Shown here piece after piece: positions 44,663-54,099 of a DNA stretch of 64,000 nucleotides. Position 1 is the first letter of the stretch, and every line of letters begins with the position of its first letter. The notes under the pieces are model-generated. The model had not been told where the DNA came from. It saw nothing but the letters and a program-made list of their open reading frames with translations, and made no database searches. Source of the stretch: Paracoccus ravus (GTDB taxonomy: Bacteria > Pseudomonadota > Alphaproteobacteria > Rhodobacterales > Rhodobacteraceae); assembly GCF_004522175.1 (NCBI RefSeq), contig NZ_SDEB01000015.1:1-64000 (forward strand), given 5' to 3'. The position numbers and the translations under genes were made by a program.

Positions 44663-44890
44663 CAGCTTGTTGTCAATTCGTGGTCCGGCCCATGCCGGCT
44701 CAGGTTGGGGTCATTTCTTGTAGCGGGTGCCAGTTTCCAGGAGCGGCCCAAGGCCCTGATCCTGCTTTACCAGTTTGAGGCTGAGTTACTGACCCGTGCG
44801 TGGGCGCTACGCCCCCGTCACAAGTGCCACTAAGCATCCCACAACGGTGGTGACAAGCAGAAATTTCGCTTTCCGATGTGTTTTAGGCAA
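44663..44890. other. Intergenic region between prmC and the DUF4167 gene
   Basis: About 230 bp without a recognised gene. It contains a small hairpin GGGCG-CTA-CGCCC (around 44807). It probably holds the promoter of the DUF4167 gene. I see no known small RNA here. Confidence 0.4.
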
Positions 44891-45754
44891 TTAAGCGCCC
44901 TGCACGCCCGGTCGGCGGCCCAGAACGACGCGGTCGCGCCCGCCAAGGTCCTGTCGGATCGCCACATCGACCAGTCCCGCCGCATCCAGCAGCGCCGCCA
45001 CCGCGGCCCCTTGCGTGAAGCCGATCTCGACCATGAGCCAGCCTCCCGGATTGAGATGGTCTTGGACGCCCGCGCAGATTGCGCGATAGGCGGACAAGCC
45101 ATCGCCATGGTCGGTCAAGGCAAGCCAGGGTTCCCAGTCACGCACTTCCGGAGACAGGTCCGGCATTTCACCAAGCGCGATATAGGGCGGATTGGACAGG
45201 ATCAGGTCAAAGCGCCCGGTCACTGCGTCATACCAGTTCGAAACGACGAGTTCCGGCCTGACCCCGATCATCTGGGCATTTCCCCGCGCGACATCAAGTG
45301 CCGCCGATGAGAGATCAGCACCCACGCCGAAGGCCTGCGGGCGCTCGGCCAAAACCGAGATCAGGATCGCGCCGGTGCCCGTCCCGAGGTCAAGAACAGA
45401 TCCAAACGGCACCGACAAGGCCAGTTCGACCAGCAGCTCGGTTTCGGGTCTTGGGTCCAGCGTGTCCCGCGTGACGCGGAAATCGTGCTTCCAGAAGGAT
45501 CGGAACCCGATGATCTGGCTGACCGGCTGACGCCCGGCGCGGGCCGAGATCATGTCGGCATAGCAGGCGGCAACCGCGTCCGAGGCCGGGGCTGCGAGGT
45601 GATCGCGCAGGGCATGACGCGGCGGGACACTGCCCGAGATGCGACCGATCGCGTGCAGGAAAAGGATCTGCGCATCCGCGCGCGCCGAAATGACCCCGGC
45701 GGCAGAGAGCCGCGCCTCGGCCTCGCGGCACAGATCCTGGCCGGTCAGGCTCAT
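44891..45754 (-). CDS. prmC: Peptide chain release factor N5-glutamine methyltransferase
   Basis: This 287-residue enzyme methylates the GGQ glutamine of release factors. The SAM site is [16 protein letters not shown] and the catalytic NPPY motif is in [17 protein letters not shown]. Its start overlaps the prfA stop by 4 bp, so enzyme and substrate are translationally coupled. Confidence 0.96.
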   Translation of the reverse strand: MSLTGQDLCREAEARLSAAGVISARADAQILFLHAIGRISGSVPPRHALRDHLAAPASDAVAACYADMISARAGRQPVSQIIGFRSFWKHDFRVTRDTLDPRPETELLVELALSVPFGSVLDLGTGTGAILISVLAERPQAFGVGADLSSAALDVARGNAQMIGVRPELVVSNWYDAVTGRFDLILSNPPYIALGEMPDLSPEVRDWEPWLALTDHGDGLSAYRAICAGVQDHLNPGGWLMVEIGFTQGAAVAALLDAAGLVDVAIRQDLGGRDRVVLGRRPGVQGA

Positions 45755-46806
45755 GCCGTTTCGGCGGCAAGACGCGCCGCCTGATCATGGGCGATCAGCG
45801 CATCGGTGATTTCGGTCAGATCGCCGCCGATGATGCGGTCCAGCGCGTAAAGTGTCAGGCCGATCCGGTGATCTGTCATCCGGCCCTGCGGGAAGTTATA
45901 GGTGCGGATGCGCTCGGACCGGTCGCCCGAGCCGACCTGCGACTTGCGGTCGGCGGCGCGCTCGGCATCGGCGCGCATGCGCTCGATGTCGTAAAGCCGC
46001 GCGCGCAGGACCGTCATCGCATTGGCACGGTTCTGGTGCTGCGATTTCTCGGAACTGGTGACGATGATACCCGTGGGCAGGTGCGTGATCCGGACCGCCG
46101 AATCGGTGGTGTTGACATGCTGACCACCCGCGCCGCTGGCGCGCATCGTGTCGATGCGGATGTCGCTGGCAGGAATGTCGATATCGACCTCTTCTGCCTC
46201 GGGCAGCACGGCCACGGTCGCGGCGCTGGTATGGATGCGCCCGCCCGATTCGGTTTCCGGCACACGCTGGACGCGATGAACGCCGGATTCGTATTTGAGA
46301 CGGGCAAAGACCCCCTCACCCTCGATCCGGGCCATGGCCTCGCGCACGCCGCCCAGTTCGGATTCGGAAAGCTCGAGAAGATGGAAGCTCCAGCCCCGCG
46401 ATTCCGCGAAGCGGCGATACATATTCAGCAGGTCGCCCGCGAAAAGCGCGGCCTCGTCGCCGCCGGTTCCGGGACGGATCTCAAGGATGGCAGGACGGGC
46501 ATCGGCGGCATCCTTGGGCAGAAGCGCGATGCGCAGTTGCTGTTCCAACTCGGGCATCAGGGCGCGCAGACGGGCAAGCTCGTCCTCGGCCAGTTCGCGC
46601 ATCTCGGGATCGGCGAGCATGGCCTGGGCCTCGGCCAGTCCGTCCCGGGCGGCGCGCCATTCGGCGATCTGGGCGACGACGGGTTTGAGATCGGCATATT
46701 CGCGGCTGAACCGCGCGATCTGATCGGGGGCGGGTCCGGCATTCAATTGCGCCTCGAGAAACTCGAAGCGCTGAACGATCTGGGAAAGTCTGTCCTGGGG
46801 CAGCAT
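45751..46806 (-). CDS. prfA: Peptide chain release factor 1
   Basis: This 351-residue factor reads UAA and UAG stop codons. The codon-recognition motif is the PET in [15 protein letters not shown], and the peptidyl-tRNA hydrolysis motif GGQ is in [19 protein letters not shown]. The start [18 protein letters not shown] is preferred over a longer form. Operon speB-prfA-prmC, only 10 bp after speB. Confidence 0.97.
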   Translation of the reverse strand: MLPQDRLSQIVQRFEFLEAQLNAGPAPDQIARFSREYADLKPVVAQIAEWRAARDGLAEAQAMLADPEMRELAEDELARLRALMPELEQQLRIALLPKDAADARPAILEIRPGTGGDEAALFAGDLLNMYRRFAESRGWSFHLLELSESELGGVREAMARIEGEGVFARLKYESGVHRVQRVPETESGGRIHTSAATVAVLPEAEEVDIDIPASDIRIDTMRASGAGGQHVNTTDSAVRITHLPTGIIVTSSEKSQHQNRANAMTVLRARLYDIERMRADAERAADRKSQVGSGDRSERIRTYNFPQGRMTDHRIGLTLYALDRIIGGDLTEITDALIAHDQAARLAAETA

Positions 46807-46816
46807 GTCGCGGGAA

Positions 46817-47779
46817 TTAGCCCCTGATCCGCGCTGCCGCAAGGCAGATCAGCTCGGTCGCGACATGCGCCCCCGCAATCGCCGTGGCCCCGGTCGTGTC
46901 ATAGGGCGGTGAGACCTCGACCACATCGCCGCCGACGAAGTCGATCCCCGCAAGCCCGCGCAGCAGCGCCGCCGCCTGCCAGCTTGCCAAGCCGCCCCAG
47001 ACCGGCGTGCCGGTGCCGGGCGCGAAGGCCGGGTCGAGCGCGTCGATGTCGAAGGTGACATAGACCGGACCATCGCCCAGGACCGCGCGGATGCGCGCCA
47101 GCGTCTCGGCCACGCCCGCCTGATGGACGAAGGGCGCATCGAGGATCGTGACGCCCAGAGTGTCGGGATTGTCGGTACGGATGCCGACCGAGACCGCGCG
47201 CGCGGCATCGACATGACCCTGCCGGATCGCCTTGTAAAGGAAAGTGCCATGGTCGATGCGCGCCATGTCGTCATCGGCCCATGTGTCGGAATGCGCATCG
47301 AACTGGATCAGCCCCACCGGCCCGTGTTTCTCGGCCATGGCCGCAAGGATCGGCTGGGTGATGAAATGATCGCCGCCCAGGGTGACCGGAATGACGCCCG
47401 CCGCGAGAATCCCCGCGATATGATCGCGGATCAGTCCCGGCGTGGCCGCGACATTGGCATAGTCGAAGGCCATGTCGCCATAATCGACGATCGCCATTTC
47501 CTCGAGCGCGTTGAAATCCCAGCCATAGGGCTTGTCGAAGGGCTGCAGGCAACTTGCCTCGCGGATCGCGCGCGGGCCAAAGCGGGTGCCGGGGCGATGG
47601 GTCACGGCTTGATCAAAAGGCAGGCCGGTCACCGCGATATCGACGCCGGTCAGATCCTTGCCATACCGCCGACGCAGGAAGCTGGTCGCGCCGCCAAAGG
47701 CGTTCTCATAGCTCAACCCCCGCAGATCATGTCGAGTAAACGCCTGATCCACTTGCGTTTTCGCATCTTCCAGTGCCAT
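46817..47779 (-). CDS. speB: Agmatinase (arginase/ureohydrolase family)
   Basis: This 320-residue enzyme has the binuclear manganese motifs [16 protein letters not shown] and [17 protein letters not shown], the ureohydrolase signature. The overall pattern, with [17 protein letters not shown] near the N-terminus, is that of agmatinases (agmatine to putrescine and urea) rather than arginases; substrate specificity is inferred. GGAGG before the ATG at 47779 sets the start. It is the first gene of the unit with prfA and prmC. Confidence 0.9.
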   Translation of the reverse strand: MALEDAKTQVDQAFTRHDLRGLSYENAFGGATSFLRRRYGKDLTGVDIAVTGLPFDQAVTHRPGTRFGPRAIREASCLQPFDKPYGWDFNALEEMAIVDYGDMAFDYANVAATPGLIRDHIAGILAAGVIPVTLGGDHFITQPILAAMAEKHGPVGLIQFDAHSDTWADDDMARIDHGTFLYKAIRQGHVDAARAVSVGIRTDNPDTLGVTILDAPFVHQAGVAETLARIRAVLGDGPVYVTFDIDALDPAFAPGTGTPVWGGLASWQAAALLRGLAGIDFVGGDVVEVSPPYDTTGATAIAGAHVATELICLAAARIRG

Positions 47780-47814
47780 GATCCGCCTCCTTTGCAGCGG
47801 CCGCAAGCTGGGGC

Positions 47815-47843
47815 AATAAAAAAGGGGGCGCAAGCCCCCTTTC
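47815..47843 (-). terminator. Intrinsic terminator after the yceI gene
   Basis: Read on the minus strand, AAAGGGGGC and GCCCCCTTT form the stem with a short loop, followed by TTTATT. It is 20 bp past the yceI stop and before the speB start. Confidence 0.8.
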
Positions 47844-47862
47844 ATGGCGTATCTGCCGTGGT

Positions 47863-48441
47863 TCACTCGGCCTTGGTCGCCTCAAGCGTGATCGAGATCT
47901 CGACCTCATCTTCGACCGCCGGGGCGAATTTGCCAAGGTTGAATTCCGAACGCTTGATCGTGGTCTCGGCGTCGAAACCCGCGGCTTCCTTTCCGGTCAT
48001 CGGATGGGCGGCCATCTGGTTCAGCTCGACATCCAGCACGATTTCCTTGGTCACGCCGTTCAGGGTGAAATCGCCGGTGACCTTGGCTTCCTTGTCGCCA
48101 TTCGGCTCGACCTTGGTCGATTTGAACGTCGCCACGGCGCTCGCCTTATCCGCATTGAGGAAATCGGCGCTGAACAGGTGCTCGTCGAGCTTGGTCGCGA
48201 CCGAGGTCAGGCCGGACAGCGGAATGGTCGCCTCGACGCTGGACTCGGCCGGGTTTTCCGCGTCGAGCATGAGCTTGCCGGTCACGCCGTTGATGATGCC
48301 GGTGCTGGTCGAAAAGCCGAGATGGCTGTATTCGAACACCACCTGGCTGTGGCTCGGGTCGAGATCATAGGCGACCGGCGCGGCCAAAGCGGCGGTTCCT
48401 GTCAGAAGCAGCGCAGCGGCGGGGGCAAGGGCGAATTTCAT
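47863..48441 (-). CDS. YceI-family periplasmic protein
   Basis: This 192-residue protein has a signal peptide (MKFALAPAAALLLTGTAALA). The YceI lipocalin-like domain follows: YDLDPSHSQVVFEYSHLGFSTSTGIINGVTGKL, ADFLNADKASAVATFKSTKV, GDFTLNGVTKEIVLDVEL and RSEFNLGKF. YceI proteins bind isoprenoid-like lipids such as ubiquinone precursors. Start ATG at 48441 is the family position. Single gene, divergent from the rpsF operon. Confidence 0.93.
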   Translation of the reverse strand: MKFALAPAAALLLTGTAALAAPVAYDLDPSHSQVVFEYSHLGFSTSTGIINGVTGKLMLDAENPAESSVEATIPLSGLTSVATKLDEHLFSADFLNADKASAVATFKSTKVEPNGDKEAKVTGDFTLNGVTKEIVLDVELNQMAAHPMTGKEAAGFDAETTIKRSEFNLGKFAPAVEDEVEISITLEATKAE

Positions 48442-48601
48442 GAAGGACTCCTGATTGAAAAGGTCATCCGCTTTGTCGTCGCGAAATGCGACAATCACAA
48501 CAAAGGTTTCCATGACATATCCTGACATTATTTTGTTGTGCCGACGCGCAGAAACAGTTTCGCCGCCACGGCGAATGTCGCGCCGCTTGGGGCGTTTTTC
48601 C

Positions 48602-48629
48602 TTGCATCCGGGGGATTCGCCGCTATAAG
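48602..48629 (+). promoter_or_regulatory. Possible promoter of rpsF-rpsR-rplI
   Basis: TTGCAT at 48602-48607 and TATAAG at 48624-48629 are spaced 16 bp, about 100 bp before the rpsF start. The -10 element is good, the -35 only fair. Confidence 0.4.
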
Positions 48630-48731
48630 GCCCCATCCTTCTGCAAATGCGAAACCGGCGCAGCCTCTCGTGGCGGGCGCAGAAGGGCTAACCCGCCGTT
48701 GAAGTGCGCCCTGTCAAAAAGGTAAGCAGTC

Positions 48732-49148
48732 ATGCCGCTTTACGAGCATGTGCTGATCGCCCGTCAGGACCTGTCGAACACGCAGGCCGAAGGGCTGATC
48801 GAACATTTTTCGACCGTTCTCGCCGATAACGGCGGCAAAGTTGTCGAAAACGAATATTGGGGCGTCCGCACCCTCGCCTACAAGATCAACAAGAACCGCA
48901 AAGGCCACTACGCCTTCCTGCGTTCGGACGCGCCTTCGGCCGCCGTGCAGGAAATGGAGCGCCTTGCCCGCCTGCATGACGACGTCATGCGCGTGCTGAC
49001 CGTCCGCGTCGACGAGCACAAGGAAGGCCCCTCGGTCCAGATGCAGAAGCGCGAAGAGCGCGGCGAGCGTGGTGATCGTGGCGACCGCGGTGATCGTGGC
49101 GAGCGTGGCGAACGCCGCGAGCGTCGTGACCGCGACGACCGGAACTAA
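48732..49148 (+). CDS. rpsF: 30S ribosomal protein S6 with an Arg/Gly/Asp-rich C-terminal tail
   Basis: This 138-residue S6 has a normal core (MPLYEHVLIARQDLSNTQAEGLIEHF, ENEYWGVRTLAYKINKNRKGHYAFL). From about residue 108 there is an added tail of GERGDRGDRGDRGERGERRERRDRD repeats. Longer charged tails are known in alphaproteobacterial S6. First gene of the S6-S18-L9 operon; the leader of about 100 bases could hold an S6:S18 autoregulatory site. Confidence 0.97.
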   Translation: MPLYEHVLIARQDLSNTQAEGLIEHFSTVLADNGGKVVENEYWGVRTLAYKINKNRKGHYAFLRSDAPSAAVQEMERLARLHDDVMRVLTVRVDEHKEGPSVQMQKREERGERGDRGDRGDRGERGERRERRDRDDRN

Positions 49149-49166
49149 GGGATAGGAACCAGTATC

Positions 49167-49394
49167 ATGGCAAACAAACCCTTCTTCCGCCGCCGTAAAG
49201 TTTGCCCGTTCTCGGGCGACAATGCTCCTGCGATCGACTACAAGGACACGCGTCTGCTGCAGCGTTACGTTTCGGAACGCGGCAAGATCGTGCCGTCGCG
49301 CATCACCGCCGTCTCGGCCAAGAAGCAGCGTGAGCTGGCCCGCGCCATCAAGCGCGCCCGCTTCCTCGCCCTGCTGCCCTATGCCGTGAAGTAA
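49167..49394 (+). CDS. rpsR: 30S ribosomal protein S18
   Basis: This 75-residue protein pairs with S6 on the platform of the small subunit. It shows [62 protein letters not shown], the conserved S18 pattern. It lies 18 bp after rpsF. Confidence 0.98.
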   Translation: MANKPFFRRRKVCPFSGDNAPAIDYKDTRLLQRYVSERGKIVPSRITAVSAKKQRELARAIKRARFLALLPYAVK

Positions 49395-49406
49395 GGAGAG
49401 ACGATC

Positions 49407-49991
49407 ATGCAAGTCATCCTGCTGGAACGTGTGGCCAAACTGGGTCAGATGGGCGAAGTCGTCAAAGTCAAAGACGGCTTTGCACGCAACTTCCTGCTGC
49501 CGCAAGGCAAGGCTCTGCGCGCCTCGGACGCCAACATCAAGGCATTCGAAGCTCAAAAAGCCGAACTGGCCGTGCGCAACGACGAGACCCGTGCAGAAGC
49601 GCAAGCCGCTGCCGAGAAGCTCGAAGGCCAGACCTTCATCATCATCCGCTCGGCTTCGGACGCCGGCGCGCTCTACGGCTCGGTCACCCCGCGTGACGCC
49701 GCCGAAGCCGCCAATGCCGAAGGTTTCGCGGTCGAGCGTCGTCAGGTTGTCCTGACCGCCCCGATCAAAGAACTGGGCCTGCATGACGTCCGCGTGCACC
49801 TGCACCCGGAAGTCGATGCGACGATCCACCTGAACGTTGCTCGTTCGACCGAAGAAGCCGAACTGCAAGCTTCGGGCAAGTCGATCCAGGAACTGGCTGC
49901 GGAAGCAGACGCCGCTGCGGATTTCGAGATCGCCGAACTCTTCGACGAAATCGGCTCGGCCGGTCGCGACGAGGACGAAGGCGCGAACTGA
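49407..49991 (+). CDS. rplI: 50S ribosomal protein L9
   Basis: This 194-residue protein has an N-terminal rRNA-binding domain ([39 protein letters not shown]), a connecting helix, and a C-terminal domain ([47 protein letters not shown]). An acidic C-terminal extension of about 40 residues follows, longer than the E. coli form, as often seen in the group. Confidence 0.97.
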   Translation: MQVILLERVAKLGQMGEVVKVKDGFARNFLLPQGKALRASDANIKAFEAQKAELAVRNDETRAEAQAAAEKLEGQTFIIIRSASDAGALYGSVTPRDAAEAANAEGFAVERRQVVLTAPIKELGLHDVRVHLHPEVDATIHLNVARSTEEAELQASGKSIQELAAEADAAADFEIAELFDEIGSAGRDEDEGAN

Positions 49992-50018
49992 TCGCCCTTC
50001 ACAGGTTGAAAATCAAAG

Positions 50019-50046
50019 AACGCGCCGCTTGCCGGCGCGTTTTTTT
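50019..50046 (+). terminator. Intrinsic terminator after rplI
   Basis: ACGCGCC pairs with GGCGCGT around a 7-base loop, followed by TTTTTT, 28 bp after the rplI stop. Confidence 0.85.
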
Positions 50047-50133
50047 CGTCTCATTGGCTTCGAACCGGGGGGCGGAACATTCCCCCGGCTCACGGGTTGG
50101 TTTCGCGAATTGCCCATCGCAGAGGTGAGATCC

Positions 50134-50772
50134 ATGAGCCATCAGCCCCCTTTCGACGAGCGTCCCCATGTCTCGGAACCCGCGCGCAATGATGCATCGC
50201 GGCACAGGGATTACCGCGCCGTGCCGCCGCATGGAGATGTCTCGCCCGACGGGCGTCGCGCCTATCCCCGGCCGTCGAAAAGCGCAAAATGGATCGTGTG
50301 GGGCGGAACCGGGCTTGCGGCCGCAGGGCTGGCGGCTGGGGCCGTCCTCGCCGCTCGGCAGGTTGCGGATGCACTCTCTGGTTCCGGCGCGCCCCGCCGC
50401 CGCCCCTATCGGCCCGAGGATGCGCCGCAGCCGCGCATGCAGCTGCACGCCCCCGCCCCCGAAACCCCCAGGCCAGAACGCGCCGCACCCGAGCGCAGCC
50501 TGATGGAAGAGATCGAGGTCAATTCGCAGAAGCTGAGCAACAGTCTCGACAATGTCATGCGCTCGGTTTCATCCGCAGTGGCCGGTTTTCACGGCGTGGC
50601 GAGCCAGGCCAATTCCATTGTCCGGGAATTCGGCGACGCGGCGGAATTGATCCGCGGCATCATCGACGGGCAGCGCCGTCCCCCGGCCTCGGGCTTTACC
50701 GGCGACCGCTCTCACGGCTCCGATCACACCCCAAGACCCAATGATCGCGACCCGAGGACGCACCGCCTGTAA
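50134..50772 (+). CDS. Hypothetical protein with one membrane segment
   Basis: This 212-residue protein is not of a family I can name. A charged, Pro/His/Arg-rich N-terminal segment of about 48 residues precedes one hydrophobic helix (WIVWGGTGLAAAGLAAGAVLAA). The remainder is Pro/Arg-rich, then a helical stretch (EEIEVNSQKLSNSLDNVMRSVSSAVAGFHGVASQANSIVREFGDAAELIRGII), which could form a coiled coil. Codon use is normal and a purine-rich ribosome site (AGAGGTGAG) lies before the ATG. It sits between rplI and tRNA-Ala. Confidence 0.65.
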   Translation: MSHQPPFDERPHVSEPARNDASRHRDYRAVPPHGDVSPDGRRAYPRPSKSAKWIVWGGTGLAAAGLAAGAVLAARQVADALSGSGAPRRRPYRPEDAPQPRMQLHAPAPETPRPERAAPERSLMEEIEVNSQKLSNSLDNVMRSVSSAVAGFHGVASQANSIVREFGDAAELIRGIIDGQRRPPASGFTGDRSHGSDHTPRPNDRDPRTHRL

Positions 50773-50803
50773 ACGGCGCGGCAGGTTCTTCGAATGGGAG
50801 ATT

Positions 50804-50879
<76 letters not shown>

Positions 50880-51071
50880 ACCGGAGGTCTGGAAGGCGTC
50901 GCCGCCGTCCTCGTGAGCGCTCATATAGGGGGGCGGCAGAACAGGTGCAAGCGGAAAATTGCACCAAAGCAACACGCGTTCTGCATATCCGCGACAGACA
51001 GGATAATTGCAGAAAGAACGTCAAAAGCGCCAGATAAGGCGCTGTTTTCACTTAAGTTTTCGAGATGAATT

Positions 51072-51147
<76 letters not shown>

Positions 51148-51460
51148 ACCGGAGGTCTGAACCGCGTCGCCGCCGTTCCGTGGGGGGTCGTATAGAAAGC
51201 CGCGTCACAGGGCGCAAGCACAAAAGCGCATCGTACAGCGAGTTTTTTTCGCAAGCCGAGCAAAGCCCGAAATTGCGCCGGCTTTGATCCCGGCGCGGGA
51301 AGCCGCGCCGATACCTGATCCGGCCTGCCTTCCTCCTTGCTATGGGCGGCAAAATCCCATACCTAGCGCGCTGAATCTCTGCGGGCGGGCGCGGGGCGCG
51401 CATCTGCGCCTGCGCTGGGGATCTGCCCCACCCGCATCATGGCTGAATGAAGGAACGCAC
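51148..51460. other. Intergenic region with tRNA-Ala leader and tig upstream sequence
   Basis: About 310 bp. The first 50 bases are the leader of the tRNA-Ala gene (minus strand). The rest should contain the tig promoter; a clear one cannot be picked by eye. No protein family is recognised here. Confidence 0.5.
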
Positions 51461-52795
51461 ATGCAGGTCAAGGAAACCCAGAACGAAGGGCTGAAGCGCG
51501 CTTACGAATTCACCCTGCCGGCGGCCGATCTGGCGGCGCAGGTTGACGCGAAGCTGAAAGAGGCCCAGCCCGAAGTCGAGATCAAGGGCTTCCGCAAGGG
51601 CAAAGTCCCGATGGCGATGCTGAAGAAGCAATTCGGCCAGCGCATCCTGGGCGACGCCATGCAGGAAGCGATCGACACCGCGCTCAAGAACCACCTGGAA
51701 ACCTCGGGCGACCGCCCGGCCCTTCAGCCGAAGGTCGAGATGGTCAATGGCGAGACCTGGAAAGAGGGCGACGACGTCGTCGTCACCGTCGCCTACGAAG
51801 CCCTGCCGGCCATTCCGGACGCCGATCTCTCGGGCGTCGAGCTTGAGCGCCTGATCGTCGAAGCCAGCGACGAGCAGGTCAACGAAGCTCTGGAAAACCT
51901 CGCGAAGAACGCCCAGAACTTCGAAGACCGCAAAAAAGGCACCAAGGCCAAGGACGGCGATCAGGTCGTGATCGACTTCAAGGGCATGGTCGATGGCGAA
52001 GCCTTCGACGGTGGCACCGCCGAGGATTACCCGCTGGTGCTGGGCTCGAACAGCTTCATCCCCGGCTTCGAGGCTCAACTCGTCGGCGCCAAAGCCGGTG
52101 AGGAAGTCAAAGTCGAAGTGAAATTCCCGGAAGACTACGGCCACCCGACTCTGGCTGGCAAAGATGCCGTCTTCGAATGCACCGTCAAAGCCGTCAAAGC
52201 GCCGAAACCGGCCGAGCTGGACGACGAACTGGCGAAAAAATTCGGCGCCGAAAGCCTCGACGCGCTGAAAGCCCAGATCCGTGAGCGTCTGGAAGCCGAG
52301 TATAAAGGCGCGTCGCGTCAGATCCTGAAACGCGCTCTGCTGGACAAGCTGGACGGTCTGGTCAAGTTCGACCTGCCGGAATCGCTGGTCGAAGCCGAAG
52401 CTGGTCAGATCGCACACCAGCTGTGGCACGAAGAGAACCCGGAAGATCACGGCCACAACCATGGCGAGATCGAGCCGACCGAAGAGCACAAGACCCTGGC
52501 CGAACGCCGCGTCCGCCTCGGCCTGCTGCTGGCTGAAATCGGCCAAAAAGCCGAAATCACCGTCTCCGATCAAGAGATGACCCAAGCCGTGCTGCGTCAG
52601 GCTCGCCAGTATCCGGGCCAAGAGCGTCAGTTCTTCGAGTTCATCCAGCAGAACCCGCAGGCCCAGCAGCAGCTGCGCGCGCCGATCTTCGAAGACAAGG
52701 TCGTCGACCACATCGTCGAAGGCGCCAAGGTTGCCGACAAGTCGGTCAGCAAGGAAGAACTGGAAAAAGCCATCGAGGCTCTGGACACGCTCTGA
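51461..52795 (+). CDS. tig: Trigger factor
   Basis: This 444-residue ribosome-associated chaperone has the ribosome-binding signature [18 protein letters not shown] at about 43-60. The FKBP-like peptidyl-prolyl isomerase domain spans about 150-245 ([43 protein letters not shown]). The C-terminal helical domain is present. Start ATG at 51461 gives the standard N-terminus [15 protein letters not shown]. Confidence 0.97.
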   Translation: MQVKETQNEGLKRAYEFTLPAADLAAQVDAKLKEAQPEVEIKGFRKGKVPMAMLKKQFGQRILGDAMQEAIDTALKNHLETSGDRPALQPKVEMVNGETWKEGDDVVVTVAYEALPAIPDADLSGVELERLIVEASDEQVNEALENLAKNAQNFEDRKKGTKAKDGDQVVIDFKGMVDGEAFDGGTAEDYPLVLGSNSFIPGFEAQLVGAKAGEEVKVEVKFPEDYGHPTLAGKDAVFECTVKAVKAPKPAELDDELAKKFGAESLDALKAQIRERLEAEYKGASRQILKRALLDKLDGLVKFDLPESLVEAEAGQIAHQLWHEENPEDHGHNHGEIEPTEEHKTLAERRVRLGLLLAEIGQKAEITVSDQEMTQAVLRQARQYPGQERQFFEFIQQNPQAQQQLRAPIFEDKVVDHIVEGAKVADKSVSKEELEKAIEALDTL

Positions 52796-52818
52796 TCCCT
52801 GCGATCAGCCGCTAAACG

Positions 52819-52845
52819 GGCCGTCCCTTCGGGGGCGGCCTTTTT
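52819..52845 (+). terminator. Intrinsic terminator after tig
   Basis: GGCCGTCCC and GGGGCGGCC form a stem with a TTCG-type loop followed by TTTTT, 23 bp after the tig stop. Confidence 0.8.
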
Positions 52846-53310
52846 CATTGCGCTATGACTGCGCTTACGGAAAGGCGCCGCTTGCGTGAGGTGATCGGTT
52901 CGAGGCGAGATCGACGCAAGCCGCATGTCCGCCTATTCACAAACCGACCTGCCGCCTCCGTCGGAAAGGCCGCGGCCAATTGGAGCATCCTCGCGCCCAG
53001 CCGGTTTTTCCTCGCCGTGGTCGCCCTGAGCACGCATCTGAGCCGGCAGCAAGATCAGCGATGCGCTGTTCGATGCTGCGCCTTTCCGAGCCGATGCCAG
53101 AGCCCTTGGCGATCCTCACATTGGTCATCACAATGAGCAGCTTCGAATTGGTGCGCCGGGGCGTCGGTCACCTCAGCGTTCTTCGCCAGTGCTGATCCCC
53201 GCGCCTGCAATCAAAAGATATCCACCCCCATATTCGCGACGGACGGTCGAAGAAACCATTTGCCGCCCTGCAACCACGCCCTGAGCTTTGCGCCGGAATT
53301 GACTCCAGCC

Positions 53311-53341
53311 AAAAAAAAACGCCCCCTTTACGGGGGCGTTT
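53311..53341 (-). terminator. Intrinsic terminator of the beta-barrel gene
   Basis: On the minus strand, ACGCCCCC and GGGGGCGT form a stem around GTAAA, followed by nine T residues. It lies 23 bp after the stop at 53364. Confidence 0.9.
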
Positions 53342-53363
53342 CTCGTTGGACATTGCTGTCCGA

Positions 53364-53945
53364 TCAGAAGCGGTAGGATGCACGGATCTGGAACAGATCG
53401 GTGTCGAGGTCCGCACCGTCGACATCAGCAACGTCTTTGAAGTCGTTGCGGTTGTACTCGGCGCCGACGGTGAACTGCTCGTTGATCTTGTAGTCAACGC
53501 CCAGACCGTAGGTGATGCCGGTTTCCGAAAGTTCGTCGCCTTCGAGTTGCGCAACGCCCAGGGTGGCGTAGGGCAGGAATTTGCCCGCGTCATAGCCGGC
53601 GCGGCCACGCAGACGCCACAGGTCGGCATCCTCGTCGGTCGCATCCATGCTGATGCGGTTGTAATCAAGTTCGCCGCCCAGAACGAACTGGCCGAAATCG
53701 TGGTTGTAGCCGCCATGGAGGCCGAAACCGTCAATATCGCTCTCTTCCGAGATGCCCTCGACTTCGTCAGCGTTGCCTTTGCCGTATTGCACACCGGCGT
53801 AGAAGCCGGTCCAGTCCGAAACAGGCTCGACGTCGGTCACAACGACCGGGGTCACCGGAGCCTCGACGACCGGGGCGGCATAGCCACCCGCATTTGCCGC
53901 AGTGGCGGCCAGACCGGCGAGGATCGCATAGGATGCCAATTTCAT
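53364..53945 (-). CDS. Small outer-membrane beta-barrel protein (porin/Omp25-like)
   Basis: This 193-residue protein has a signal peptide (MKLASYAILAGLAATAANA). The mature sequence alternates polar and hydrophobic residues typical of eight-stranded barrels: DWTGFYAGVQYGKGN, GFGLHGGYNHDFGQFVLGGELDYN, KFLPYATLGVAQL and the final ASYRF with terminal Phe as in outer-membrane proteins. It is rich in acidic residues. Function is probably structural or a surface adhesin-like role; there is no specific match to a characterised member. Confidence 0.85.
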   Translation of the reverse strand: MKLASYAILAGLAATAANAGGYAAPVVEAPVTPVVVTDVEPVSDWTGFYAGVQYGKGNADEVEGISEESDIDGFGLHGGYNHDFGQFVLGGELDYNRISMDATDEDADLWRLRGRAGYDAGKFLPYATLGVAQLEGDELSETGITYGLGVDYKINEQFTVGAEYNRNDFKDVADVDGADLDTDLFQIRASYRF

Positions 53946-54099
53946 GTCGTATCTCCTTAGTAAGGACGGACCGACTAGCAGTCATGGATTTGACACAAAA
54001 GCCAAATCATTGTGATGGGGATAACTCGGGATTTGTGGGAACTTTTCCGTGATCCGTTGCAACAGATAGGCATATTACCCAAGAACCTCGCAGGCGGCG

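Larger units (their letters stand above)
52796..53363. other. Intergenic region between tig and the beta-barrel gene
   Basis: About 570 bp. It contains the tig terminator (52819-52845) and the terminator of the downstream minus-strand gene (53311-53341). Between them, 52850-53300, short frames on both strands show no family resemblance; a small decayed gene is possible but not demonstrable. Confidence 0.5.
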
